Of a DNA stretch of 64,000 nt, positions 25,688 through 33,852 are shown piece after piece. Numbering within the stretch: position 1 is the stretch's first letter; every line of letters begins with the position of its first letter. A program made the translations under genes and the position numbers. Below the pieces are notes generated by a model that made no database searches, was not told the origin of the DNA, and saw only the letters and a list, made by a program, of their open reading frames with translations. Source of the DNA: Kribbella caucasensis (GTDB taxonomy: Bacteria; Actinomycetota; Actinomycetes; Propionibacteriales; Kribbellaceae); assembly GCF_004361855.1 (NCBI RefSeq), contig NZ_SNWQ01000006.1, positions 1 through 64,000 on the forward strand, read 5' to 3'.

Positions 25688-26647
25688 TCAGCGTGGGGTC
25701 GTCGGGGTCGGGGTCGGGACCGGGATGCTGACGTTGCCGTTCTGCGGGATCACCATGAACTGGATCTTGCCCGACTCGATCGCGGTCTTCAGCAGGTAGC
25801 CGTTCGCACCCAGCATCGCGACCTGCTGCTTGACCGACTGCAGTTCGACGTTGACCTGCTGGTTCTTCTGCTCCTGCGCCTGCTTGGCCAGCTCGGCGCG
25901 CTGCTTGGCCTCCAGCCCGTCGATGATGCCCTTGTCCAGCGGGGTCGGCTTCTGGATCGTGAACGACAGCTCGCCGCAGGCGTTGTTGCCGGTGTACGAC
26001 GGGCCGCAGAAGTAGTCGCCGCCGACCGCGGCCGGCAGCAGCCGGGTGAACTCCTTGGCCGCGGCGGTCTGGAAGGCCGACTTCTTCGCTTCGTTGTTGT
26101 AGAGCTCGGCCCAGTTGTAGTTGGTCCCGACGGCGGCCAGCGCGCGGTCGATCTGCGGCCGGAAGTACGACTGCAGCATGGCGTCCCAGCCGGCCGGCTC
26201 GTACGCGTCGGTCTTCAGCCCGATCCGCTCGTGGAAGGACTGGATCACGGCCTGGTCCCGGTTGAGGGTGAAGTAGACCTGGACCCGGACGCCGAGCCGG
26301 ACGTTGTCCTTGCTGACGACGGTCACCTCGTCGGCGTTCTCGGTGTCCGCGCCGGCGCCGCCGATGATGTAGGAGCGCTGGTCGATCGGGTAGTCGTAGA
26401 CCGTGTCGCCGGGACCGATCAGCTTGTTCGTCGCACCGGGCGGGATGATCGACTTGAACTTCTTCTCCTCGACCACGCCGCCGCCGTAGTGCAGGCCGAT
26501 CTTGTTCGCGTCGGTGTCGGCGAAGTTGAAGATGTTGAACAGCACGATCAGGAAGATCACCAGCAGGATCAGCCCGCCGATCACCTTGGCCTTGACGCCA
26601 CCCCCCTTGCCCGGTGCCTTCAACGTCGAGGTCCCCAGTTTTGCCAT
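25688..26647 (-). CDS. SPFH/Band 7 domain membrane protein (second copy type)
   Basis: A 319-residue protein with one N-terminal membrane segment (IGGLILLVIFLIVLFNIFNF, residues 24-43) and an extracytoplasmic or cytoplasmic SPFH domain (NVRLGVRVQVYFTLN...NEAKKSAFQTAAAKEF). A coiled-coil segment rich in K, A and Q follows (AKQRAELAKQAQEQKNQQVN region), then a Pro/Thr-rich tail. It is not closely similar to the SPFH protein at 9629-10543. It overlaps the stop of the small coiled-coil membrane gene by one base, suggesting a two-protein complex. Confidence 0.85.
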   Translation of the reverse strand: MAKLGTSTLKAPGKGGGVKAKVIGGLILLVIFLIVLFNIFNFADTDANKIGLHYGGGVVEEKKFKSIIPPGATNKLIGPGDTVYDYPIDQRSYIIGGAGADTENADEVTVVSKDNVRLGVRVQVYFTLNRDQAVIQSFHERIGLKTDAYEPAGWDAMLQSYFRPQIDRALAAVGTNYNWAELYNNEAKKSAFQTAAAKEFTRLLPAAVGGDYFCGPSYTGNNACGELSFTIQKPTPLDKGIIDGLEAKQRAELAKQAQEQKNQQVNVELQSVKQQVAMLGANGYLLKTAIESGKIQFMVIPQNGNVSIPVPTPTPTTPR

Positions 26648-26940
26648 CAGGTGTCGAGCTCCTTGCGTTCGGTCAGTCGCCGGATGTCGGCGAGCGTCAG
26701 GTCGGCGGTGACCGCGACGTCACGCGGTACCGATGGATGCGAGCTGAGCGTACGCAGACCCTGCTCTGCGGCCGCGACCGCCTTCTCGAGCGCCCGGACC
26801 TCCTGGATCAGCGCCTTGTTCTCGCTGGTCAGGTCGATCAGGGCCCGTTCCGCGGCGGCGGCCCGGCGGTACGACGACCACGCGAACCAGCCGGTTCCGA
26901 TCAGCAGGATGAGTACGGGTAGTCCGAGCCTGAACACCAT
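26647..26940 (-). CDS. Small membrane-anchored coiled-coil protein
   Basis: A 97-residue protein of no recognised family. Residues 3-21 form one membrane segment (FRLGLPVLILLIGTGWFAW). It is followed by a heptad-like coiled coil (AAAERALIDLTSENKALIQE to VRALEKAVAAAEQGL). The stop overlaps the SPFH start (TGATG), so the pair is translationally coupled; a role as a partner of the SPFH oligomer is inference. Confidence 0.75.
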   Translation of the reverse strand: MVFRLGLPVLILLIGTGWFAWSSYRRAAAAERALIDLTSENKALIQEVRALEKAVAAAEQGLRTLSSHPSVPRDVAVTADLTLADIRRLTERKELDT

Positions 26941-26988
26941 GGTTCCAATGGGACCACGAGCCGCCGTTCATCTGTTGGCGAAAACTAG

Positions 26989-27017
26989 TTGAAGGTGTTC
27001 GGTTTGGGACGTAGGTT
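26989..27017 (+). promoter_or_regulatory. Strong housekeeping-type promoter with no annotated gene
   Basis: TTGAAG (26989-26994), a 17-base spacer and TAGGTT (27012-27017) closely match actinobacterial sigma-70 promoters (TTGACW, TAGRRT). It points rightward, away from the SPFH pair and toward a short frame at 27051 and a T-run at 27224. Confidence 0.5.
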
Positions 27018-27050
27018 TCTGTGTACACGCGAAGGGAGGTGGTCCAACGC

Positions 27051-27089
27051 ATGAATTGCTATCGGACTCGTGAGGTGGCGGCGGGCTGA
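27051..27089 (+). CDS. Candidate 12-codon peptide MNCYRTREVAAG
   Basis: An AGGGAGG ribosome site (27033-27039) lies 11 bases before ATG 27051, and the frame ends at TGA after 12 codons. A well-formed promoter lies just upstream. CCACTAGTTAGTGG, a tight hairpin sequence, follows within 30 bases. It could be a leader peptide, a micropeptide, or chance. No similarity is claimed. Confidence 0.3.
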   Translation: MNCYRTREVAAG

Positions 27090-27172
27090 CCGCCAACCAC
27101 TAGTTAGTGGGCAAGTGGTCGGCCAGTTCAACGCCAGCCACCGGGCCCGCGGGCAGTCAGGAAAGTCCGCCT

Positions 27173-27230
27173 GACCCAGCGTGCGATCACCCGATCGTGT
27201 CTCTGGAAGTGTCCGCGGGTCTCTTTTTTT
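27173..27230 (+). terminator. Possible terminator with a run of seven T
   Basis: GACCC...GCG (27173-27181) can pair with CGC...GGGTC (27214-27221) enclosing a CGATC/GATCG mini-stem. It is followed by TCTTTTTTT with seven T at 27224-27230, exceptional in this GC-rich DNA. It only suits a plus-strand transcript; no conventional plus-strand gene ends here. Confidence 0.4.
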
Positions 27231-27234
27231 GCGC

Positions 27235-27942
27235 TCATCCCGGTGGGCAGTCCAGGCCGAGCGCTTGGCCGATCTCCCGCAGCTGGGCGTCGAAGTACGC
27301 GCCGGCGTCCTCCAGCGCCCAGTGCAGCTGGCCGAACACCTCCATGCAGATCAGGCCGTAGAGCCTGGTCCAGTAGGTCAGCGACAGGTAGATCGCCCCG
27401 GCCGGCATCCCGTCGAAGAACTCCGACTTCTGCTCGAGCTGGGCCACCAGTTCGGGCCCGAGCTCGGCGTCCGGAGGGCTCGGGAACGGCCGCTGCCAGT
27501 ACACCTGCGCGACCAGATCCTTGAACACCGCGCCGAACCGCATCGCCGCCTGATGGCTCGGGGTCAGCTCGTGCTCGACGGCCTCCGGATCCGGCACCGG
27601 CGACCCGAACATCAGCCCGAACTCAGCCGGATGCGCCAGCGCCCAATCCCGCAGCCCGCCCGCGATCAGGAACAGCTGCTCGCCGAGATCAGCGCCGGTG
27701 TCGCGGAGCTCGATCAGGAACGCCGTGAGCTCGTCGTACAGGTCGGCAACCAGTGCGGAGACGAGGTCGTCGTGGCTGGCGAAGTACCGGTAGAGGGCCG
27801 GTGCGCTGAGGTTGAGCTCGCGGGCGACCGCGCGCAGCCCGATGGCCGGGGCGCCGCCTTCGACCAGCAGCTTGCGGGCCGCGGACTTGATCTCCACGAC
27901 CGCCTCCGCGCGCCGCCGATCGCGCCGGGTACTGAGTTCCAC
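27235..27942 (-). CDS. TetR-family regulator of the MMPL exporter
   Basis: A 235-residue TetR protein: AVVEIKSAARKLLVEGGAPA, then the recognition helix region ELNLSAPALYRYFASHDDLV, and a WHG-type C-terminal domain (SLTYWTRLYGLICMEVFGQL). I chose GTG 27942 (AAAGG five bases upstream) because the longer frame to 27990 would run into the operator at 27982-28014. It is divergent from the MMPL transporter and most likely represses it. Confidence 0.88.
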   Translation of the reverse strand: MELSTRRDRRRAEAVVEIKSAARKLLVEGGAPAIGLRAVARELNLSAPALYRYFASHDDLVSALVADLYDELTAFLIELRDTGADLGEQLFLIAGGLRDWALAHPAEFGLMFGSPVPDPEAVEHELTPSHQAAMRFGAVFKDLVAQVYWQRPFPSPPDAELGPELVAQLEQKSEFFDGMPAGAIYLSLTYWTRLYGLICMEVFGQLHWALEDAGAYFDAQLREIGQALGLDCPPG

Positions 27943-27981
27943 GAAGACCTTTCTTGACAACGAGACCGGGTCGTCGCCTAC

Positions 27982-28014
27982 AGTGAACACTGTTAACCGT
28001 TAACACTGTTCACT
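27982..28014. promoter_or_regulatory. 33-bp TetR operator between tetR and MMPL gene
   Basis: The two 16-base halves AGTGAACACTGTTAAC and GTTAACACTGTTCACT around one central C are inverted copies with a single mismatch. It lies between the divergent TetR and MMPL starts; a likely -35 TTGACA is at 27954-27959 on the plus strand. This is an unusually long near-perfect palindrome, consistent with two TetR dimers. Confidence 0.8.
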
Positions 28015-28055
28015 CCCGCGACTTCTGTTCAATGTACCCGCCCTGGGGAGGGTTT

Positions 28056-30239
28056 GTGTTCGAATCGCTCGGCCGGTTCAGTTACCGTCGCCGCCGTCTG
28101 GTCCTCGCCCTGACCGGCATCTTCGTGGCCGCCGCGATCGCCTGGGGGACCGGCGTCTTCGACTCGCTGGCGAACGGCGGGTTCGAGGCGCCCGACACCG
28201 AGGCCGGCCGCGCCGTCCGGACGATCGAGCAGTCCATCGGCCGGGTCGGCACCGACGTGATCGTGCTCTACCGCAGCCCTTCCGAGGCGGTGTCCTCACC
28301 AGCTTTCCGGCAGAGCGTCGACAGTCACCTGGCCGCGCTGCCGGCGACCGACGTGGTCGGCAAGGCGACCTTCTGGACCACCCGCTCCCCCGCGTTCGTG
28401 TCCGAGGACCAGCACTCGACGTACGCCGTACTGACGCTGTCCGGCGACGACCCGATGCAGCGGCTCGACGCGTTCCACCGGATCGCGGACCAGTTGCGCC
28501 AGGCACCCAACGGGCTGGACGTGCAGGTCGGCGGCGAGATCGCGGTGTTCGACGAGGTGAACACGCAGACCGAGCACGACATCGTCCAGGCCGAGAGCAT
28601 CTCGATGCCGATCGTGCTGGTCCTGCTGGTGATCGTCTTCGGTGGTCTGGTGGCCGCGAGTCTGCCCTTGTTCGTGGGGGGTTTGGCGATCCTGGGTGCG
28701 TTCGTGCTGCTGCGGGCGCTGAGCCAATTCACCGATGTGTCGATCTTCTCGATCAACATCGTGACGATGATCGGGTTCGGCCTGGCGATCGACTACGCGT
28801 TGTTCATCGTCACTCGGTTCCGCGAGCAACTGGCGGCCGGTGACGACGTCGAGACTGCGTTGATCACCACAATGAGCACGGCCGGCCGGACCGTCGCGTT
28901 CTCCGGGATCACCGTGGGCGTGGCGATCACCAGCCTGGTGCTGTTCCCGGTGATGTTCCTGCGCTCGATGGCGTACGGCGGCGCCGCGGCCGTCGTGGTG
29001 GCGATGGTTGCCGCGCTGACCGCGTTGCCGGCACTGCTCGCCGTACTGGGGCATCGGGTGAACAGGCTGAAGGTGCCGGGTCTCGCGCGCCGGGCTGGAA
29101 CGACCGAGCACGGCGCCTGGTACAAGCTGGCGCAGAGCGTGATGCGCCGGCCGATCCGGTACGTCGTGGTTCTGGTTCCGCTGTTGCTGGTGCTCGGGAT
29201 TCCCTTCCTGCGGGTCGAATTGGGCGGGGTCGACCACCGTGCGTTGCCGGCCGGGGCGACGAGCCGGACCGTCACGGAGACGTTGCAGAACGACTTCGCC
29301 GGCGCGGGCGGTTCCGACGTACTGGTTGCCGTCCGGTTCGCGTCGGCGCCGGCGGATCCGACGGCCGCGCTCGCGCCGTACGTGAGTGAGCTGAGTCGGG
29401 TCAGTGAGGTGGAGAGCGTCCGGATCGGCGGGTACAAGGACGGGGTTGCCTCGATTGTGGTGCACACTCACATCACAGGGCAGGAGTTGCCGGCCCGGGA
29501 CGTCGTACGTGACGTGCGTGCGATCGCGGCGCCATCCGGGACCTCCGTTGAAGTCGGTGGCGAGACCGCGTTGCTGATGGACCTGTTGCACGTGCTGGCC
29601 GAACGAGCGCCGTGGATGGCCGGGTTCATCATCATCGTGACGTTCCTGCTGCTGTTCGTTGCCTTCGGCTCCGTTGTGCTGCCGGCTAAGGCGTTGCTGA
29701 TGAACGTGCTGTCACTGGCGGCGTCGTTCGGCGCGATGGTGTGGATCTTCCAGGACGGCCATCTGTCCGGGCTGCTCGACTTCACCCCAGCCGGGTTCCT
29801 GGACGCGACGAACCCGGTGCTGCTGTTCGCGGTGTTGTTCGGGTTGTCGATGGACTACGAGGTGTTCCTGCTCAGCCGGATCCGGGAGGAGTACGACCGG
29901 ACCGGCGACAACACCCGCGCCGTCGCCCTCGGGCTGCAGCGAACCGGCGGCATCATCACGTCCGCGGCCCTGCTGCTGATCATCGTGGTCGCCGCGTTCG
30001 CCACCTCGGGCATCGTGTTCGTGAAGATGATCGGTGTCGGCCTGGTGCTCGCGATCCTGATCGACGCCACCGTGGTCCGGGCGTTGCTGGTGCCCGCGAC
30101 GATGCGGCTGCTCGGCCGGGTCAACTGGTGGGCACCGGCGCCGCTTGCGCGTTGGTGGCAGCGGCACGGGTTCCGCGAGGATCAGGGCTGGAGCCGGATC
30201 AGCTCCCAGGACTCCGACGACCAACTGGTCCGGCGGTAG
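28056..30239 (+). CDS. MMPL-family (RND superfamily) exporter
   Basis: A 727-residue membrane protein with two MMPL halves, about 12 membrane segments, and the conserved GFGLAIDYALFIVTRFREQL (first half) and LFGLSMDYEVFLLSRIREEY (second half), which contain the Asp-Tyr proton-relay motif. Relatives export lipids, siderophores or drugs using the proton gradient. GTG 28056 has GGAGG five bases upstream; an upstream ATG at 28032 is weaker. The last 58 bases are shared with the end of the convergent pdxH gene. Confidence 0.9.
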   Translation: MFESLGRFSYRRRRLVLALTGIFVAAAIAWGTGVFDSLANGGFEAPDTEAGRAVRTIEQSIGRVGTDVIVLYRSPSEAVSSPAFRQSVDSHLAALPATDVVGKATFWTTRSPAFVSEDQHSTYAVLTLSGDDPMQRLDAFHRIADQLRQAPNGLDVQVGGEIAVFDEVNTQTEHDIVQAESISMPIVLVLLVIVFGGLVAASLPLFVGGLAILGAFVLLRALSQFTDVSIFSINIVTMIGFGLAIDYALFIVTRFREQLAAGDDVETALITTMSTAGRTVAFSGITVGVAITSLVLFPVMFLRSMAYGGAAAVVVAMVAALTALPALLAVLGHRVNRLKVPGLARRAGTTEHGAWYKLAQSVMRRPIRYVVVLVPLLLVLGIPFLRVELGGVDHRALPAGATSRTVTETLQNDFAGAGGSDVLVAVRFASAPADPTAALAPYVSELSRVSEVESVRIGGYKDGVASIVVHTHITGQELPARDVVRDVRAIAAPSGTSVEVGGETALLMDLLHVLAERAPWMAGFIIIVTFLLLFVAFGSVVLPAKALLMNVLSLAASFGAMVWIFQDGHLSGLLDFTPAGFLDATNPVLLFAVLFGLSMDYEVFLLSRIREEYDRTGDNTRAVALGLQRTGGIITSAALLLIIVVAAFATSGIVFVKMIGVGLVLAILIDATVVRALLVPATMRLLGRVNWWAPAPLARWWQRHGFREDQGWSRISSQDSDDQLVRR

Positions 30240-30829
30240 GCGAGTCGGTCGTGCAGGCGCCCGGTCCGGCCCTGCCAGAACTCGAACGCCGTCGGCTCGA
30301 TCCGGTAGCCGCCCCAGAAGTACGGCGCGGTGATCTCGGTCCCCTCGGGCCATTGCCGCTCGTACGACTCGTACTGCAGGTCCAGCTCTTCGCGCGATTC
30401 CACCGGCTGGGACTGCTGCGAGGCCCACGCGCCCAGTTGGGACTCGCGCGGCCGGGTCGCGAAGTACGCGTCGACCTCTTCTGCCGGGAGCTTGGTGGCG
30501 ATGCCTTCGACCCGGACCTGGCGTTCCATGGCGTGCCACGGGAACACCAGAGCGCAGTACGGGTTGGTGGCCAGGTCGTCGGCCTTGCGGGACTGCTGGT
30601 TGGTGTAGAAGGCGAAGCCGCGTTCGTCGAGTCCCTTGAGCAGGACTGTCCGTGCGGATGGGTGGCCGTCGGCGTCGACCGTCGCGAGCACCATCGCGTT
30701 GGGCTCGGCGAGGCCGGCCTCGGTGGCCTGGGCGAGCCAGACGCCGAACTGCTTGATCGGATCGGGGTCGACCTGGTCCTCCAGCAGTTCGCCGAGTCCG
30801 TAGGTCCGCCGCATCTCTGCTAGGTCCAC
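30182..30829 (-). CDS. pdxH: Pyridoxamine 5'-phosphate oxidase
   Basis: A 215-residue FMN enzyme that makes pyridoxal 5'-phosphate from pyridoxine or pyridoxamine phosphate. Conserved features: EPNAMVLATVDADGHPSART, VLLKGLDERGFAFYTNQQSR and the C-terminal RLHDRLAYRR...WELIRLQP that closes the active site. GTG 30829 is a reasonable start from family length. Its conserved C-terminus is encoded opposite the C-terminal tail of the MMPL gene. Confidence 0.92.
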   Translation of the reverse strand: MDLAEMRRTYGLGELLEDQVDPDPIKQFGVWLAQATEAGLAEPNAMVLATVDADGHPSARTVLLKGLDERGFAFYTNQQSRKADDLATNPYCALVFPWHAMERQVRVEGIATKLPAEEVDAYFATRPRESQLGAWASQQSQPVESREELDLQYESYERQWPEGTEITAPYFWGGYRIEPTAFEFWQGRTGRLHDRLAYRRTSWSSESWELIRLQP

Positions 30830-30915
30830 GCTGGCAACTCTAGTCAGGCACGTCTGGACGGTTGGGCGGGGCGGGCGCACGCTGAGAGGGACAGCTGTTT
30901 TGGGGAGGTGCACCC

Positions 30916-31425
30916 ATGGACGCACGGAAGTCATTCATCGTGTGCGGGGTTGACGGTTCTCCCGCCGGACGGAAGGCGCTCGACTGGGCCTTCGACGAGG
31001 CGCGCCGCAGGGACTGCCGGCTGCGCGCGGTCTCGGTGTGGTGGTGGGACGGCCTGCATTCCAGTAACTCAACGAGTCCGGAAGAGGCCCGGCAGCATGC
31101 CCAAGAGGTGCTGGACCGGGTCATGGACGAAGCCCTGGCCGAGCTCGACGACCCGCCACCCGAGACGGAGCGCCTGGCCGTCGAGGGGCGGCCCAGCGAG
31201 CGGCTCTGTATGGCGGCGGTGGACGCGGAACTGCTGGTTCTCGGCAGCCACGGCCACGGCTCCATCCACGACGCGCTCGTGGGGTCGACCAGCCGGCACG
31301 TCATCCGGCACGCGACCTGCCCGGTGGTGATCCTGCCCGATCCGCGGCACGCCGAGCGGGAGCTCAAACGGGTCCGGACCCATCGGCGTCAGGCAGCCGC
31401 GCCGGGCCCGGCGCCCATGTTCTGA
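30916..31425 (+). CDS. Universal stress protein (UspA family)
   Basis: A 169-residue USP. VCGVDGSPAGRKALDWAFDE starts the fold, and GSHGHGSIHDALVGSTSRHV matches the ATP-binding G-2x-G-9x-G(S/T) motif. The C-terminal 25 residues are a basic, Ala/Pro-rich tail. GGGGAGG precedes ATG 30916. It is followed nine bases later by a DUF1876 gene, a pairing common in actinomycetes. Confidence 0.92.
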   Translation: MDARKSFIVCGVDGSPAGRKALDWAFDEARRRDCRLRAVSVWWWDGLHSSNSTSPEEARQHAQEVLDRVMDEALAELDDPPPETERLAVEGRPSERLCMAAVDAELLVLGSHGHGSIHDALVGSTSRHVIRHATCPVVILPDPRHAERELKRVRTHRRQAAAPGPAPMF

Positions 31426-31434
31426 GGAGCGACC

Positions 31435-31677
31435 GTGCCGGTCACGAAGAGCTGGACCGTCGAGCTCCGGATCACCGAGGAGGATCAGCAGACCACGGCC
31501 GAGGCGCGGTTGACCATCGACGACCTGGAGGCGGTGATGGGGCATGGGTCCGCGCGGCGCAGTACGGCCGACAGCAACGTCCCGGTGATCGGCGACGAAC
31601 TGGCGGTGGCGCGGGCGCTGTCGAACCTGTCGCACCACCTGCTGGACACCGCGGTGCAGAAACTCGAAGGGACATAG
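31435..31677 (+). CDS. DUF1876 family protein
   Basis: An 80-residue protein: KSWTVELRITEEDQQTTAEA, then GHGSARRSTADSNVPVIGDE and ELAVARALSNLSHHLLDTAV, the typical DUF1876 pattern with an alpha/beta fold related to double-stranded RNA-binding domains. Function unknown. GTG start at 31435. It ends one base short of the stop of the next, convergent gene. Confidence 0.85.
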   Translation: MPVTKSWTVELRITEEDQQTTAEARLTIDDLEAVMGHGSARRSTADSNVPVIGDELAVARALSNLSHHLLDTAVQKLEGT

Positions 31678-31678
31678 G

Positions 31679-32416
31679 TCAGCGCGGCGGCGGGAAGTTC
31701 TGCTGGCCTGGGTGCTGCCCTGGCGATTGCTGGCCTGGCGGTTGCTGGCCTGGGTGGGCGGGCCACTGACCAGGCTGTTGCTGGCCGGGGTGCTGCTGAC
31801 CGGGCTGGTGCTGGCCGGGCTGCTGCTGGCCTGGGTGAGCAGGCTGTTGCCGGCCGGGCTGGTGCAGGCCGGGCTGCTGGCCGGGCTGGTGCAGGTTGGG
31901 CTGCTGGGCGGGGTAGCCGGGGTGTTGCGGCTGGGTCGGGTAGCCCGGGTAGAAGTTCGGGGTGTCCTGGATCTGCTGGGGTTGCTTCGGCGTCCGGCGG
32001 GCGTCGGAGATCCAGCGGCCGATCCCGGCGACCAGCAGGAGCATGCCGAAGAACAGCACGGAGCCGTCCCACATGATGTAGCCGAACGGTCGCTGGCCGG
32101 GCAGGTCGAACAGCCTGGCCAGGTCGATGGCGGTCCGGATCGGCAGCACCTGGACGGCAAGACCGGCCGCCGCCATCAGCCCACCGGCCCCGACCATCAC
32201 GCCGGCCCCGATCGCCCGGATCGCCATCAGCAGACCCATCACGGCCGCGGCGACCAGCAACAGCACCACCCACGGCAGGCTCTCGGCCAGATCGGTGTTG
32301 AGACGTTCGGTTCGCACGACGTTCACCTTCGCCCCGGCGTACGAGGCGACTGTCGTGCCCAGCCAGCCCACGACCAGACCGACGGGGATACCGAGGAGCG
32401 GCTTCGGCTTGTCCAT
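31679..32416 (-). CDS. Membrane protein with Gln/Pro/Gly-rich tail
   Basis: A 245-residue protein. Four hydrophobic segments lie in residues 8-135 (IPVGLVVGWLGTTVASYAG, PWVVLLLVAAAVMGLLMAI, a third near 70-90, and SVLFFGMLLLVAGIGRWI). From about residue 150 the sequence is low-complexity: repeats of QPGQ, HPGQ and QQPGQ. Such tails are intrinsically disordered and may mediate condensation or surface contacts. No family call beyond a generic actinobacterial membrane protein. Confidence 0.8.
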   Translation of the reverse strand: MDKPKPLLGIPVGLVVGWLGTTVASYAGAKVNVVRTERLNTDLAESLPWVVLLLVAAAVMGLLMAIRAIGAGVMVGAGGLMAAAGLAVQVLPIRTAIDLARLFDLPGQRPFGYIMWDGSVLFFGMLLLVAGIGRWISDARRTPKQPQQIQDTPNFYPGYPTQPQHPGYPAQQPNLHQPGQQPGLHQPGRQQPAHPGQQQPGQHQPGQQHPGQQQPGQWPAHPGQQPPGQQSPGQHPGQQNFPPPR

Positions 32417-32463
32417 AGCACGAGGTTAGGGCCTCGAACGGTCACGGGGCTGTCCGTTCCGGC

Positions 32464-32627
32464 GGGCCGTGTCTGCTGGTCCCGCGCAGTCGCGAGCAAG
32501 TGCTCGGCGGAGTGCCTCGGCGTGCTGGAGTGAAGGTCTCGATGCGGAGCATCGTGGCCTTTGCTCCAGTGCGGCGAGGCGCCCGCCGAGTGCTGCGCAG
32601 CACGCGCGGGGCCTGCAGACACGGCCC
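32464..32627. repeat. 164-bp imperfect palindrome upstream of citrate synthase
   Basis: The ends GGGCCGTGTCTGC (32464-32476) and GCAGACACGGCCC (32615-32627) are perfect inverted copies. The arms remain roughly three-quarters complementary all the way to the centre near 32545, where CGATGC and GCATCG flank GGA. In RNA, G-U pairs would strengthen it further. The rest of 32417-32677 is otherwise gene-free, with GGAG seven bases before the citrate synthase start. Confidence 0.85.
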
Positions 32628-32677
32628 TCGGCCGCGAACTATGCTGCCTGGGCGCCTGACGGACACAAAGGAGTGGC

Positions 32678-33790
32678 ATGTCGGATCCGAGAACCGAGGT
32701 TCAGCACGGTCTCGAGGGAGTCGTCGCGTTCGACACCCAGATCGCCGAGCCGGACAAGGAGGGGTCGGCGCTGCGCTATCGCGGGGTCGACATCGAGGAT
32801 CTGGTCGGCCGGGTGCCGTTCGAGAACGTCTGGGGCCTGCTGGTCGACGGTGCGTTCACCCCGGGCCTGCCACCCGCCGAACCGTTCCCGCTGCCGGTGC
32901 ACACCGGTGACATCCGGGTCGACGTGCAGTCCGCGCTGGCGATGCTCGCGCCTGCCTGGGGACTGCGGCCGCTCTACGACATCGACGACACGCAGGCCCG
33001 CGAGGACCTGTCCCGCGCGGCCGTGATGGCTCTTTCGTACGTCGCCCAGGCGGCTCGTGGCATCGGGCAACCGATGGTGCCGCAGCGCGAGGTGGACAAG
33101 GCGCAGACGATCACCGAGCGGTTCATGATCCGCTGGCGCGGCGAGCCCGATCCGAAGCACGTGAAGGCCGTCGACGCGTACTGGACGTCGGCCGCCGAGC
33201 ACGGCATGAACGCGTCCACCTTCACCGCCCGGGTGATCGCGTCGACCGGCGCCGATGTGGCCGCCGCGCTGTCGGGTGCGGTCGGGGCGATGTCCGGCCC
33301 GCTGCACGGTGGTGCGCCGGCCCGGGTGCTGACGATGATCGAGGGCGTCGAGAAGGGCGGCGACGCGCGGGCGTACGTGAAGGGCTTGCTCGACAACGGT
33401 GAGCGGCTGATGGGATTCGGTCACCGGGTCTACCGGGCCGAGGATCCCCGCGCGCGCGTGCTCCGGCGTACGGCGCAAGAGCTCAACGCGCCGCGCTACC
33501 AGGTGGCCGAGGCGCTGGAGCAGGCCGCGCTGACCGAGCTCCGCGAGCGCCGGCCGGACCGGGTGCTGGAGACGAACGTGGAGTTCTGGGCCGCGATCGT
33601 CCTCGACTTCGCCGAGGTCCCGCCGCCGATGTTCACCTCGATGTTCACCTGCGCCCGGACGGCCGGCTGGAGCGCGCACGTGCTGGAACAGAAGCGCACC
33701 GGCCGCCTGATCCGCCCGTCCGCCCTGTACTCCGGCCCCGCGACCCGCCCGGCCAACTCCGTCGAAGGCTGGAACCCCGCCTGGACCTGA
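32678..33790 (+). CDS. gltA: Citrate synthase (actinobacterial type 2)
   Basis: A 370-residue citrate synthase joining oxaloacetate and acetyl-CoA. AEHGMNASTFTARVIASTGA and LMGFGHRVYRAEDPRARVL carry the two catalytic histidines. NVEFWAAIVLDFAEVPPPMF supplies the catalytic Asp region, and TCARTAGWSAHVLEQ the CoA/oxaloacetate contact. The N-terminus (LEGVVAFDTQIAEPDKEGSA) is that of the type 2 group. GGAG precedes ATG 32678 by six bases. The gene stands alone behind a 164-bp palindrome. Confidence 0.95.
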   Translation: MSDPRTEVQHGLEGVVAFDTQIAEPDKEGSALRYRGVDIEDLVGRVPFENVWGLLVDGAFTPGLPPAEPFPLPVHTGDIRVDVQSALAMLAPAWGLRPLYDIDDTQAREDLSRAAVMALSYVAQAARGIGQPMVPQREVDKAQTITERFMIRWRGEPDPKHVKAVDAYWTSAAEHGMNASTFTARVIASTGADVAAALSGAVGAMSGPLHGGAPARVLTMIEGVEKGGDARAYVKGLLDNGERLMGFGHRVYRAEDPRARVLRRTAQELNAPRYQVAEALEQAALTELRERRPDRVLETNVEFWAAIVLDFAEVPPPMFTSMFTCARTAGWSAHVLEQKRTGRLIRPSALYSGPATRPANSVEGWNPAWT

Positions 33791-33796
33791 TCCTTG

Positions 33797-33838
33797 CGTC
33801 CGAAGAATCGAGGGTCATAGGCCAAGTTTCTTCGGACG
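33797..33838. repeat. Dispersed hairpin repeat, copy 1
   Basis: CGTCCGAAGAA (33797-33807) and TTCTTCGGACG (33828-33838) form the arms. The centre contains GGGTCATAGGC, close to GGGCCATAGGC of copy 3. It lies between the citrate synthase stop and the DUF2293 start. Confidence 0.85.
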
Positions 33839-33852
33839 TTAGGGTTCATCCC

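Noticed and set aside
27943..27990. Earlier start for the TetR gene next to MMPL
   Set aside because: It would place the start inside the 33-bp operator, while GTG 27942 has a good ribosome site.
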